Below, piece by piece: positions 18,069-26,468 of a stretch of DNA of 64,000 nt. Origin of the DNA: Amaricoccus sp047275745 (GTDB taxonomy: Bacteria > Pseudomonadota > Alphaproteobacteria > Rhodobacterales > Rhodobacteraceae); NCBI RefSeq assembly GCF_047275745.1, contig NZ_JBKQWU010000004.1:1-64000 (forward strand), given 5' to 3'. The notes below the pieces were generated by a model. The model was not told where the DNA came from. It did not search any database and saw nothing but the letters and a program-made list of their open reading frames with translations. The translations under genes were made by a program, and so were the position numbers. Position 1 is the first letter of the stretch. Every line of letters starts with the position of its first letter.

Positions 18069-19751
18069 ATGACGGGCGGATTCCGGCTGACGATCGCGCA
18101 ACTTAACCCGACGATGGGCGATTTCGCTGGCAACCGCGCGAAGGCGCGCGCCGCCCATGCCGAGGGCGTGGCGGCGGGCGCCGATTTCGTGGCGCTGCCC
18201 GAACTGTTCCTCACCGGCTACCAGACGCAGGACCTCGTGCTGAAACCGGCTTTCGTCGCGCATGCGATGGCCGAGGCGGCGGAACTCGCGCGCGAGACCG
18301 CCGGCGGCCCGCCGCTCGGCATCGGCCTGCCGATGCTGGTCGGTGACGAGACCTACAACACCTATGCGATCCTGAAGGATGGCGGCATCGCCGCCTTCGC
18401 GAAAAAGCACCACCTGCCGAACTACAACGTCTTCGACGAGCCGCGCGTCTACCGTTCCGGCGAGATCTCGGGGCCGTTCCAGATCGGGCCGCTCCGGATG
18501 GGGACGCCGATCTGCGAGGATGCCTGGTATCCGGACGTGGCCGAGACGATGGCCGAGACAGGGGCGGAGATTCTGATGGTGCCGAACGGCTCGCCCTTCC
18601 GGCGCGGCAAGTTCGAGGTGCGGATGATGCACATGGTGAACCGCGTCGTGGGGACCGGCCTGCCGCTCGTCTATCTCAACATGCTGGGCGGGCAGGACGA
18701 CCAGGTCTTCGAAGGCGGCTCCTTCGTGCTCAATCCGAGCGGCAGGCTCATGCTCCAGCTTCCGTGTTTCGCGGAGGCGATCGCCCATGTCGATTTCGAC
18801 CGGGGCGCCGAGGGGAGTGTCGGGGGGGCTGCCGGGGGCTGGCTCGCGCGGCCCGGCTCCATCGACCCGGTGCCGGACGCGGTCGAGGAAGACTACGCCG
18901 CGATGGTGATGGGCCTGCGCGACTATGTCGGCAAGTCCGGTTTCTCGAAGGTCCTGCTCGGCCTCTCGGGCGGCGTGGACAGCGCGATCGTCGCCGCGAT
19001 CGCGGCCGACGCGCTCGGGGCCGCGAATGTGCGCTGCGTGATGCTGCCCTCCGAATACACCTCGCAGCACTCGCTGGAGGACGCCGAGGCGGTCGCGCGG
19101 GCGCTCGGCGTGACGCTCGACACCGTTCCGATCGAGCCGGGGCGCGCGGCGATCATGGAGACGCTGGCGCCGCTCTTCGGCCAGCGGCCGGCGGATCTGA
19201 CCGAGGAGAACGTGCAGAGCCGGCTGCGCGGGCTGCTCCTGATGGCGCTCTCGAACAAGTTCGGCGAGATGCTGCTCACCACCGGCAACAAGTCCGAGGT
19301 CGCGGTCGGCTATGCGACGATCTATGGCGACATGAACGGCGGCTACAATCCGATCAAGGATCTCTACAAGACCCGCGTCTTCGATGCCTGCCGCTGGCGC
19401 AACACGCATCACCGAGGCTGGATGCTCGGGCCGGAGGGCGTGGTGATCCCGCCCCGTGTGATCGAGAAGCCGCCCTCCGCGGAGCTTCGGCCCGACCAGA
19501 AGGACGAGGACAGCCTGCCGCCCTACGAAGTGCTGGACGGCATTCTCGAACTGCTGATCGAAGGCGATCACTCCGTCGCCGAGGTGGTCGCGGCGGGCTA
19601 CGACCACGAGACGGTGAAGAAGGTCGAGCGGCTCATATATCTCTCGGAATACAAGCGCTTCCAGTCGGCGCCGGGGACGCGTCTCACGCACAAGGCGTTC
19701 TGGCTCGATCGCCGCTACCCGATCGTAAACCGCTGGCGCGACCCGGGCTGA
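18069..19751 (+). CDS. nadE: Glutamine-dependent NAD(+) synthetase
   Basis: 560 residues, two domains. Residues 1 to about 260 are a nitrilase-fold glutaminase with the catalytic Glu in LPELFLTGY, Lys in FAKKHHLPNYNVFDE and Cys in PICEDAWYP. Residues about 280-560 are the synthetase, with the ATP-pyrophosphatase P-loop GLSGGVDSAIVAAI and the LTTGNKSEVAVGYAT motif. It makes NAD from nicotinate adenine dinucleotide, with ammonia channelled from glutamine. The ATG sits after GAGGAGAG at good distance. Monocistronic as far as can be seen. The divergent neighbour is the MORN gene. Confidence 0.97.
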   Translation: MTGGFRLTIAQLNPTMGDFAGNRAKARAAHAEGVAAGADFVALPELFLTGYQTQDLVLKPAFVAHAMAEAAELARETAGGPPLGIGLPMLVGDETYNTYAILKDGGIAAFAKKHHLPNYNVFDEPRVYRSGEISGPFQIGPLRMGTPICEDAWYPDVAETMAETGAEILMVPNGSPFRRGKFEVRMMHMVNRVVGTGLPLVYLNMLGGQDDQVFEGGSFVLNPSGRLMLQLPCFAEAIAHVDFDRGAEGSVGGAAGGWLARPGSIDPVPDAVEEDYAAMVMGLRDYVGKSGFSKVLLGLSGGVDSAIVAAIAADALGAANVRCVMLPSEYTSQHSLEDAEAVARALGVTLDTVPIEPGRAAIMETLAPLFGQRPADLTEENVQSRLRGLLLMALSNKFGEMLLTTGNKSEVAVGYATIYGDMNGGYNPIKDLYKTRVFDACRWRNTHHRGWMLGPEGVVIPPRVIEKPPSAELRPDQKDEDSLPPYEVLDGILELLIEGDHSVAEVVAAGYDHETVKKVERLIYLSEYKRFQSAPGTRLTHKAFWLDRRYPIVNRWRDPG

Positions 19752-19828
19752 CGGTTTCGGGAAGGGGCCTGGCTCCCGGGGCCGCCGCGGGCGGGCCTCG
19801 GTCCGCGGCGCATCCGCGCGGCTCCCGC

Positions 19829-20236
19829 CTATTCCGTCCAGTCGTCCACGCTCCGGATGTCATCGTCGGACCAGCCGAGGTGATGGGCAAGTTCGTGCAC
19901 CAGCACATGGGCGACGAGATGGTCGAGCGCGACGTCGCCGCGCTCGATCCATTCCTCCAGGATCGGACGGCGGAACAGCCAGACGGCGTCGGGCCGCGTC
20001 GACTGGTCGAACACCGACCTCTCGGTCAGCGGGGTGCCGTCGTAGAGCCCCGTCAGTTCGAACGGATCTTCGATCGCCATCTCGCGCAGCGTCTCCTCAT
20101 CGGCGAAATCCGCGACATGGATGCCAAGGCCCTCGCAGGCCCGCTGAACCTCCGGCGGCAGCCCGGCGAGCGCGCGCCGCGCGAGTTCCTCGATCTCGGC
20201 GAGGCCCGGCGCCTCGGCGGACAGGTTGTCGGTCAT
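19829..20236 (-). CDS. Small zincin-like metallopeptidase family protein
   Basis: 135 residues. The zinc motif HELAHH (HExxH) lies near residue 118, in VLVHELAHHLGWSDDDI, close to the C-terminus as in the metallopeptidase family formerly called DUF1025/COG3824. An acidic, Leu-rich N-terminal half contains LPPEVQRACEGLGIHVADF. The start at 20236 has GGGGAGAG upstream; the longer open frame beyond it has no homology. It lies between nadE and gltX, converging with nadE and divergent from gltX. Proteolytic activity has not been shown for most members. Confidence 0.9.
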   Translation of the reverse strand: MTDNLSAEAPGLAEIEELARRALAGLPPEVQRACEGLGIHVADFADEETLREMAIEDPFELTGLYDGTPLTERSVFDQSTRPDAVWLFRRPILEEWIERGDVALDHLVAHVLVHELAHHLGWSDDDIRSVDDWTE

Positions 20237-20368
20237 TGGTGTCTCTCCCCGCCGTTCCGGGTATCCGGGATCTCGGTCGGGCGGAAGGGGCGAGTGATCA
20301 CGGCGAGTGGTCATGCGATGGTCATTTCGGCCGCGGCGGAGTAAGGGAGCGCGCCAAGGAGGCCGCCC

Positions 20369-21712
20369 ATGACCGTCACCCGTTTCGCCCCGTCGCCGAC
20401 CGGCTACCTGCATGTCGGCAACCTCCGCACCGCGCTCTTCAACGCGCTGACGGCGGCGAAGACGGGCGGGGAGTTCCTGCTCCGTCTCGACGATACCGAT
20501 CGCGAGCGGTCGCGGCCGGAATACGCGGCGGCGATCGAGGAAGACCTGCGCTGGCTCGGGCTCCACTGGACCCGGCTCATCCGCCAGTCGGACAGGCTCG
20601 ACCGCTACGCCGCCGCCGCCGAGCGGCTCCGCGCCTCGGGCCGGCTCTACGAGGCCTTCGAGACGCCAGAGGAGCTTGAGGTCAGGCGGCGCGTCGCCCG
20701 CGCGGCCGGGCGGCCCCCGGTCTATGACCGCGCGGCCCTGGCGCTCAGCGAGGCCGAGAAGGATCGGCTCCGGGCCGAGCGCGGCGGGCACTGGCGCTTC
20801 CGGCTGGATCGGACACGGGTGGACTGGGAGGACGGCATCCTGGGGTCGGTCTCCATCGACGCGGGCAGTGTCTCTGACCCGGTGCTGATCCGCGCCGACG
20901 GGCAGGTGCTCTATACCTTCGCGAGCGCGGTCGACGACACGGAATTGGCGATCACCGATGTGACCCGGGGCGCCGATCACGTCACCAACACCGCCGCCCA
21001 GATCCAGATCATCGCGGCGCTGGGCGGAACGCCGCCGCGCTTCGCGCATCATTCGCTCCTGACCGGTCCGGAGGGGGAGGCGCTCTCGAAACGGCTCGGC
21101 AGTCTCGCGCTGCGCGACCTTCGCGCGGGCGGGACCGAGCCGCTCGCGCTCCTGTCGCTGCTCGCGCGGCTGGGCTCGTCCGATCCGGTGGAGTCGAGGC
21201 GCAGCCTTCGGGAGATCGTCGAAGGGTTCGACATCTCCCGCTTCGGCGCCGCGCCGACCCGGTTCGATCCGGCGGAACTCGCACCGCTGACCGCGCGGTA
21301 TCTCAGGGGGCTGACACTTGCCGAGATCGCGCCGGATCTCATGCGGCTCGGCGTGCCCGAGGCCGAACAGGCGGCCTTCTGGGACGCCATCGGCGGAAAC
21401 ATCGCGACCCGGGCCGAGATCGCCGACTGGTGGCGCGTCTGCGCCGAGGGACCGTCGCCCGGGAGGATCGCGGCGGAGGTCTCGCGGCGAGCGGATCATG
21501 CCTTCCTCCATGCCGCCCGCGCGCTCCTTCCCGCGCGGCCATGGGACGGCGAGACCTGGGGGGTCTGGACGGCCGCGGTCAGGGCCGAGACCGGCCGCAA
21601 GGGCAGGGCACTCTTCCAGCCGCTTCGGCGCTGGCTGACCGGGCGGGACCACGGGCCGGAGATGGCGCGGCTGATGCCGCTGCTCCGCTTTGTCCCGGAT
21701 GTGCCGGAATAG
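20369..21712 (+). CDS. gltX: Glutamate--tRNA ligase
   Basis: 447 residues, class Ic synthetase. The HIGH-type motif is in SPTGYLHVGNLRTALFN at the N-terminus, and the KMSKS equivalent is ALSKRLGSLALRD near residue 240. FLLRLDDTDRERS is the glutamate and tRNA-contacting block. It is shorter than typical E. coli GluRS (471). Many alphaproteobacteria carry two GluRS paralogs with different tRNA specificity, and the LSKRLGS form resembles one of them, so a second gltX elsewhere is likely (inference). The start is preceded by GGAGG. Confidence 0.95.
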   Translation: MTVTRFAPSPTGYLHVGNLRTALFNALTAAKTGGEFLLRLDDTDRERSRPEYAAAIEEDLRWLGLHWTRLIRQSDRLDRYAAAAERLRASGRLYEAFETPEELEVRRRVARAAGRPPVYDRAALALSEAEKDRLRAERGGHWRFRLDRTRVDWEDGILGSVSIDAGSVSDPVLIRADGQVLYTFASAVDDTELAITDVTRGADHVTNTAAQIQIIAALGGTPPRFAHHSLLTGPEGEALSKRLGSLALRDLRAGGTEPLALLSLLARLGSSDPVESRRSLREIVEGFDISRFGAAPTRFDPAELAPLTARYLRGLTLAEIAPDLMRLGVPEAEQAAFWDAIGGNIATRAEIADWWRVCAEGPSPGRIAAEVSRRADHAFLHAARALLPARPWDGETWGVWTAAVRAETGRKGRALFQPLRRWLTGRDHGPEMARLMPLLRFVPDVPE

Positions 21713-21776
21713 GTTCACCTTTCGTCAACCATCATCTGCCTAGGCTGCCGGCTTCTCACAAAAGGAGGGACCGGCG

Positions 21777-22157
21777 ATGGCCGAGCGGAAACGCGCGGAG
21801 CGCGGCAAGGGCGTGCGCCCCCGGAAGTCCGAGGTCTTGCCCGCGGAGGTTTTGCCCGTGGCGGAGATCCGGCGCGACCTCGACACGATGGAGACCTGGA
21901 ACGCCGAGCGCCGGCTGAAGGAACGCGGCCTGCCCGAAGGCTGGGACGCGCTCGCCTGGGACCTGCCGGCGGAACCGGCGAAGACGAAGATGACGCTCCG
22001 GCTCGATCGCGAGGTCATCGACTGGTACGCCGCGCTCGGCCCGGATCACGGTGCGCGGATCAACGCTGTGCTGCGCCTCTACATGCTCGGCGTCCAGTCG
22101 CGCGAGATCGAGTCGCCCGAGCAGTTCGACTGGCGCGGCACTCCGGTCGCTGGTTAG
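21777..22157 (+). CDS. BrnA-like antitoxin family protein without a BrnT partner
   Basis: 126 residues. The C-terminal half, KTKMTLRLDREVIDWY followed by GARINAVLRLYM, matches the ribbon-helix-helix core of BrnA antitoxins. The N-terminal half is basic (RKRAERGKGVRPRKSE) then charged. The ribosome-binding site AAAGGAGGG before the ATG is excellent. In type II BrnT/BrnA systems the toxin gene lies directly upstream of brnA. Here the upstream gene is gltX and nothing toxin-like follows within 600 bases, so this is an orphan regulator or a solitary antitoxin. Confidence 0.8.
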   Translation: MAERKRAERGKGVRPRKSEVLPAEVLPVAEIRRDLDTMETWNAERRLKERGLPEGWDALAWDLPAEPAKTKMTLRLDREVIDWYAALGPDHGARINAVLRLYMLGVQSREIESPEQFDWRGTPVAG

Positions 22158-22779
22158 ACCCCCGGTACGGGTCACTCGGACCGACCGGGCGCGGAGACTC
22201 CGATGGTCGCCTGTCGTCTGGCACAAGCCGAAGGGGGACGGGACAACATCGTCGGGGTGCCGCGCCGAACACGGGGCCGTATCCCGCGTGCGACCCGCCA
22301 GCCCGCGCGTCGGATCAACATTGCCCCCGGCAATATGCCCCGGATTCCGGTCACTTGATCGCGATCGGCCGGCCAATGGGGCCGTGCCTGGCGTCAATCC
22401 CGCGCTCGCGTCATCGGCGGCGGCGGGGTTGATCGGGGCGCTACCCGCCCGGCCCTGGCATCGCGACGACGAGCCATTGGCGCTCGGCCGATCCGGATGG
22501 CCGCGCGATCCTCAAGGTTCTCCGATCCGGGCCACTCGCACGCGGCGAAGTAGCTGAATTGATGGCGTTTCCGAAGCCATTGCCCATGCCGAGGCAGTCG
22601 CTCGGACGATCTGGAAACGGACGGAACGCCCGCTCCCCGAGTTGGCAAGCTGCGACATTTCGCCGCGGGGGACTGCGTGAACGCGCCGCGGCTCCCCAGA
22701 TGGCCTGAGGGGCGCGGCGCGGTCCGCTTCGCCTCATGCCTGAACTCGTGTCCGAAACAACCAGAGGAAATCAGAACCG
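22158..22779. other. Noncoding stretch before terC with a leader hairpin
   Basis: About 620 bases without a supportable gene; open frames here are short shadows of low quality. A strong stem-loop lies at 22683-22720, 60 bases upstream of the terC start. GCGCCGCG pairs with CGCGGCGC, then after a three-base bulge CCCC pairs with GGGG. TerC-family genes in other bacteria can be preceded by the manganese-sensing yybP-ykoY riboswitch. I looked for its conserved GGGGAGUAG element and did not find it, so the hairpin is left unnamed. Confidence 0.5.
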
Positions 22780-23586
22780 ATGCCGGAATTACTCGCCACC
22801 CACTTCGCCTTCCTGTTCACACCGGAGGGCTGGGCGGCGCTGATCACGCTCGTCGCCATGGAGGTCGTGCTCGGCATCGACAACCTGATCTTCATCTCGA
22901 TCCTGACCAACAAGCTGCCCGAGCAGCACCGGGTCAAGGCACGCCGCCTTGGCATTGGCGCCGCGCTCATCATGCGATTGCTCTTGCTTGCGACCATCTC
23001 CTATATCGTCGCGATGACCGCGCCGCTCTTCACGGCCTTCGGACATCCCTTCTCCTGGCGTGACCTGATCCTGATCGCCGGCGGTCTGTTCCTGATCTGG
23101 AAGGCGACGAAGGAAATTCACCACACCGTCGACCCGGTCGACCACAAGGACGATGCGATCAGCCGCACCGTGAGCCTCACCCTCGGCGGCGCGATCTTCC
23201 AGATCCTGCTTCTTGACCTCGTCTTCTCGGTCGACTCGATCATCACCGCCGTCGGCATGACTGATGAGCTCGCGATCATGTATATCGCCGTCATGGTTGC
23301 GATCGCCGTGATGCTGCTCGCGGCGACCCCGCTCGCGAACTTCATCGAGAAGAACCCGACGATCGTCATGCTGGCGCTCGGCTTCCTGCTCATGATCGGC
23401 ACGACGCTGATCGCCGACGGTTTCGGCTTCCACGTGCCGAAGGGCTATATCTACTCCGCGATGGCCTTCTCGGCTCTGGTCGAGTTCCTGAACATGATGG
23501 CCCGCCGCGGCGCGGCGAAACACGGGGGCGACGAGGAGGAGACCGGCGAGGCGAGCGCCTCGGCCTCCAGCGGCCCCCAGGCCTGA
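22780..23586 (+). CDS. TerC family integral membrane protein
   Basis: 268 residues with about seven hydrophobic segments. It has the two acidic signatures of TerC proteins: EVVLGIDNLIFISIL near residue 30 and LLDLVFSVDSIITAVGM near residue 150. The C-terminal 25 residues are acidic and Ala/Ser-rich, and cytoplasmic. TerC relatives export manganese (Alx, MntX-like) or aid metal loading of exported proteins, and some confer tellurite resistance. No other ter genes are nearby, so metal-ion export is the better guess. A strong intrinsic terminator follows. Confidence 0.95.
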   Translation: MPELLATHFAFLFTPEGWAALITLVAMEVVLGIDNLIFISILTNKLPEQHRVKARRLGIGAALIMRLLLLATISYIVAMTAPLFTAFGHPFSWRDLILIAGGLFLIWKATKEIHHTVDPVDHKDDAISRTVSLTLGGAIFQILLLDLVFSVDSIITAVGMTDELAIMYIAVMVAIAVMLLAATPLANFIEKNPTIVMLALGFLLMIGTTLIADGFGFHVPKGYIYSAMAFSALVEFLNMMARRGAAKHGGDEEETGEASASASSGPQA

Positions 23587-23637
23587 TCCGAGGGGCGCCC
23601 CTGAGGGCGCTCTCGCGAGATCCCCTCCAGCATGCGA

Positions 23638-23675
23638 AGGCGCGGTACCGGAAGGTGCCGCGCCTTTCCTTTTCC
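23638..23675 (+). terminator. Intrinsic terminator of terC
   Basis: AGGCGCGGTACC and GGTGCCGCGCCT form a 12-bp stem (one G-T pair) around a GGAA tetraloop, followed by TTCCTTTTCC. A smaller hairpin, GCGCCC-CTGA-GGGCGC at 23595-23610, precedes it. Confidence 0.85.
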
Positions 23676-23882
23676 GGGAGGTGGTGCGCGTTCCCGGGTG
23701 CGCGCCAGCACGCGCCTGCCCTGATTGTGTGCGCGGGCGAGAGGATTTTCAGTCATGTTAACGGAAGCTTACGAGGCATGCGCGCCGCGCATGACGGTGT
23801 TGTGCCGCGCCTGCTAACAGAGGGGCGGGACGTGCTCTATGTTCCATGGGGTAGAGATTGTTCGCCTGGAGTAAGAGAGACC

Positions 23883-24041
23883 ATGAACCGCGTTTGGAAT
23901 GCCATCACCTCCACTTTCGCCGCCGTTAGGAGTGCTACGCGCGTCGTCGCCGCCTTTGAAGCGCGGCGTACCCCGTCGGCCAGCGACCTGCGCCGCCTCG
24001 GGATCAATCCGGCGGCCTTCGCGCGGATCCGTCACGCCTGA
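23883..24041 (+). CDS. Small basic protein, DUF1127-like
   Basis: 52 residues beginning MNRVWNAITSTFAAVR. The central part is an amphipathic basic helix, and the end DLRRLGINPAAFARI resembles the Arg-rich C-terminal box of small DUF1127-type proteins common in this order. The frame is open upstream, but a purine-rich site (GGAGTAAGAGAG) lies just before this ATG. The upstream 200 bases are unusually A/T-rich for the window and probably hold its promoter. Such proteins bind RNA or regulators in the few cases studied; no role is assigned here. Confidence 0.65.
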   Translation: MNRVWNAITSTFAAVRSATRVVAAFEARRTPSASDLRRLGINPAAFARIRHA

Positions 24042-24046
24042 GGCCA

Positions 24047-24112
24047 GGGGCCCGAGTTCACCTGAGTTCAAGGGCCCCAGATCATCGGCCCGAGATCAAG
24101 GGCCCAAGATCA
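24047..24112 (-). repeat. 14-bp tandem TGA array at the GH3 stop codon
   Basis: On the minus strand TGA begins at 24112, 24098, 24084 and 24070, spaced 14 bases, then at 24060. Units read TGATCTTGGGCCCT, TGATCTCGGGCCGA, TGATCTGGGGCCCT and TGAACTCAGGTGAA, then TGAACTCGGGCCCC. The first TGA is the stop codon of the GH3 gene. The array fills nearly the whole gap to the convergent small gene. Confidence 0.92.
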
Positions 24113-26374
24113 AGGGAGCAGGCGGAACCGTGTGGGCCGTCCGCTCTCCGCGTCCGGAGCGATCCAGAGATCGAAGCTGCCCGGCTCGACCTCAGGGCGC
24201 CCGTCCGGACCAAGGTAGAGTAGATTGTCGCGCCGCAGCGTGAAGCGTGCCTCCGCGGTTCCTCCGGCCACGATCCGGTGGCGCTGGAAGTCCAGTAGGA
24301 CGCGTACGGGTCGCGAGATCCGGGCGACGCGGTCGCGAATGTAGAGTTGTACCAGTTCCTCGGCATCGACGTCGCCAGTGTTGGCGATGGTCACCGCCGC
24401 CGTGATCTCTCCGTCCCGGCCCAGGCTGTCGGCGGAAAGGCGCGGGGCCGAGTATGTGACGGTGGCATAGCCGAGACCGTGACCGAAGGGGTAGAGCGCC
24501 CGGTTCGGCGCCTCCCGGAAACGGGCCTTGTAGGCGGAACTTTCCCGTGTCTCGGGCCGTCCGGTGGGAAGGTGGGCGTAGTAGTACGGCTGCTGGCCCG
24601 AGCGGATCGGGAAGCTGACCGGCAGTCGTCCCGAGGGCGACGCGGCGCCGAAGAGCAGATCCGCGACGGCGTGGCCTTCCTCCGATCCGAGAAACCAGGT
24701 GACGAGGATCGCATCCGCCGCGGAGATCGCGCCCGAGAGTTCGAGCGCGCGTCCGCATTTCAGAAGCACCACCAGAGGCTTGCCGGTCGCGGCCAGCGCG
24801 CCCGCCAGCAGGCGCTGCGCCGCCGGCACGTCGATCCGCACCCGCGATTCCGCCTCCGCCGACATGAGCGCGTGCTCCCCCGCGACCAGCACCACGACAT
24901 CGGCGGCCTTGGCCGCCGCGATGGCCTCGCGGATGCCGCCGGGGATCGGCGCCTCGACCTCGCAGCCGCGCACGGTGACGAGGAGGTCGGGACTGGCGAG
25001 GGCGGCGCGCAGGCCCTGTTCGATCGCCACCACCCGTTCGTGATCGGCGAAGATCGACCAGGGCCCGACCGCGTTCAGCGTTCCGTCGGCGAGCGGCCCG
25101 ATCAGGGCGATCCGCTGGTCGCGGCGCAGCGGCAGGACGCCCTCGTTGCGAAGCAGGACGGCCGAGCGGCGCCCGGCTTCTCGCGCCAGCGCGCGAATGT
25201 CAGCGCCGCCAATCTCGCGCCGTTCCACCTCCGGATCGCCGCCGCGATAGGGGTCCTCGAAGAGACCGAGCGCGGATTTGACCGAGAGGACCCGCGTCAC
25301 CGCCTCGTCGAGCCGCCCCATCGGCACCGCGCCCTCGGCCACGAGGCCGGGCAGGTGGGTCACGTAGAGATCGCTCATCATCACCATGTCGATCCCCGCG
25401 AGCATGGCGAGTCGCGCCGCGTCACGTCCGTCCTCGGCGAAACCATGGGCGATCAGTTCGATATCGGCCGTGTAATCCGCGACGACGAAACCCGCGAAGC
25501 CCCATTCCTCGCGCAGGATGCCCGTCAGCAGCTCGCGATTGGCGGTCGCCGGAATCCCGTTGATCGTGTTGAAGCCCGACATGGCCGAGAGCGCGCCCGC
25601 GTCGAACGCGGCGCGGAACGGCGGCAGGTAGATCTCGCGGAGTTGCCGCTCCGACAGGTCGGCGGCGGCGTAGTCGAGCCCGCTCTCCGCCGCGCCATAG
25701 GCGGCGAAATGCTTCGGCGTGGCGAGAAGCGACAGCGGATCGGCGAGGCTCGTACCCTGAAAACCCCGGACCCGCGCGGCGGCCATCCGACTGCCGAGCA
25801 GCACGTCCTCGCCCGAGCCTTCGACCACCCGGCCCCAGCGCTGGTCTCGTCCGATATCGACCATTGGCGCGTAGGTCTGGTGGACGCCGGACGCGCCGCC
25901 CTCGCGCGCCGCCGCCCGCGCCGTCCGCTCGGCGAGGTCCGGGTCGAAGCTTGCCGCCTCGGCCAGAGGCACGGGGAAGACCGTGCGAAGCCCGTGCAGG
26001 ATATCGGCGGCGAAGAGGAGCGGAATGCCGAGCCGGCTTTCCTCCACCGCGATCCGCTGCACTGCGCGCGCGCCCGAGGCGCCGATGCCGTTGAAGAGCG
26101 CGCCGAGGCGCCCGGCCCGGATCTCCGCCGCCGTCCGTGCCTGATCGCTGTCGAAATCGCCGGGGTTGACCCCGCCGGGCCGCCAGCGGAACGGGTCGTT
26201 CATCACCGTGAGCTGGCCGGCCTTCTCCTCCGGGGTCATCCGCGCGACCAGATCAGCGACCAGATCCGCGACCCGGGGCGGCGGCGCGGCCAGGGGGACG
26301 CCGGCCGCGCCGACGAGCCCCATCGCCACACCGCCGCCGATCACGCTCCGCCGGGTCGTCATCAACCCTCGCAT
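24110..26374 (-). CDS. Glycoside hydrolase family 3 beta-glucosidase, Tat-exported
   Basis: 754 residues. The N-terminus TTRRSVIGGGVAMGLVGAAG is a twin-arginine signal peptide, so it is folded before export to the periplasm. The GH3 N-terminal barrel (about 50-380) includes TPKHFAAYG and the nucleophile region GFVVADYTADIEL. The GH3 C-terminal domain (about 400-620) has LLRNEGVLPL and WFLGSEEGHAVADLLFG, and a fibronectin-III-like domain ends the protein. The layout matches BglX-type beta-glucosidases. The start at 26374 has GAGG at proper spacing; an ATG four codons later is possible. The histidine kinase gene lies 94 bases upstream on the same strand. The stop lies in a 14-bp repeat. Confidence 0.95.
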   Translation of the reverse strand: MRGLMTTRRSVIGGGVAMGLVGAAGVPLAAPPPRVADLVADLVARMTPEEKAGQLTVMNDPFRWRPGGVNPGDFDSDQARTAAEIRAGRLGALFNGIGASGARAVQRIAVEESRLGIPLLFAADILHGLRTVFPVPLAEAASFDPDLAERTARAAAREGGASGVHQTYAPMVDIGRDQRWGRVVEGSGEDVLLGSRMAAARVRGFQGTSLADPLSLLATPKHFAAYGAAESGLDYAAADLSERQLREIYLPPFRAAFDAGALSAMSGFNTINGIPATANRELLTGILREEWGFAGFVVADYTADIELIAHGFAEDGRDAARLAMLAGIDMVMMSDLYVTHLPGLVAEGAVPMGRLDEAVTRVLSVKSALGLFEDPYRGGDPEVERREIGGADIRALAREAGRRSAVLLRNEGVLPLRRDQRIALIGPLADGTLNAVGPWSIFADHERVVAIEQGLRAALASPDLLVTVRGCEVEAPIPGGIREAIAAAKAADVVVLVAGEHALMSAEAESRVRIDVPAAQRLLAGALAATGKPLVVLLKCGRALELSGAISAADAILVTWFLGSEEGHAVADLLFGAASPSGRLPVSFPIRSGQQPYYYAHLPTGRPETRESSAYKARFREAPNRALYPFGHGLGYATVTYSAPRLSADSLGRDGEITAAVTIANTGDVDAEELVQLYIRDRVARISRPVRVLLDFQRHRIVAGGTAEARFTLRRDNLLYLGPDGRPEVEPGSFDLWIAPDAESGRPTRFRLLP

Positions 26375-26468
26375 TCGTTCCTCGCATCTCCGTGCCGGCC
26401 GCGCGCCGCCTCCGTGCCCCCAAGACGCGTCCCCGCGGAATGCCGCGGAGCCGAGACCGCGGCGGCCA

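Noticed and set aside
21777..22157. Complete BrnT/BrnA toxin-antitoxin module
   Set aside because: No BrnT-like frame adjoins the gene on either side.
22600..22780. yybP-ykoY manganese riboswitch before terC
   Set aside because: The expected conserved GGGGAGUAG element and matching junction bases were not found; only an unrelated stem-loop is visible.
24047..24119. CRISPR-like or dispersed repeat element
   Set aside because: Units are 14 bp without spacers, and the sequence is not shared with the other arrays in the window.
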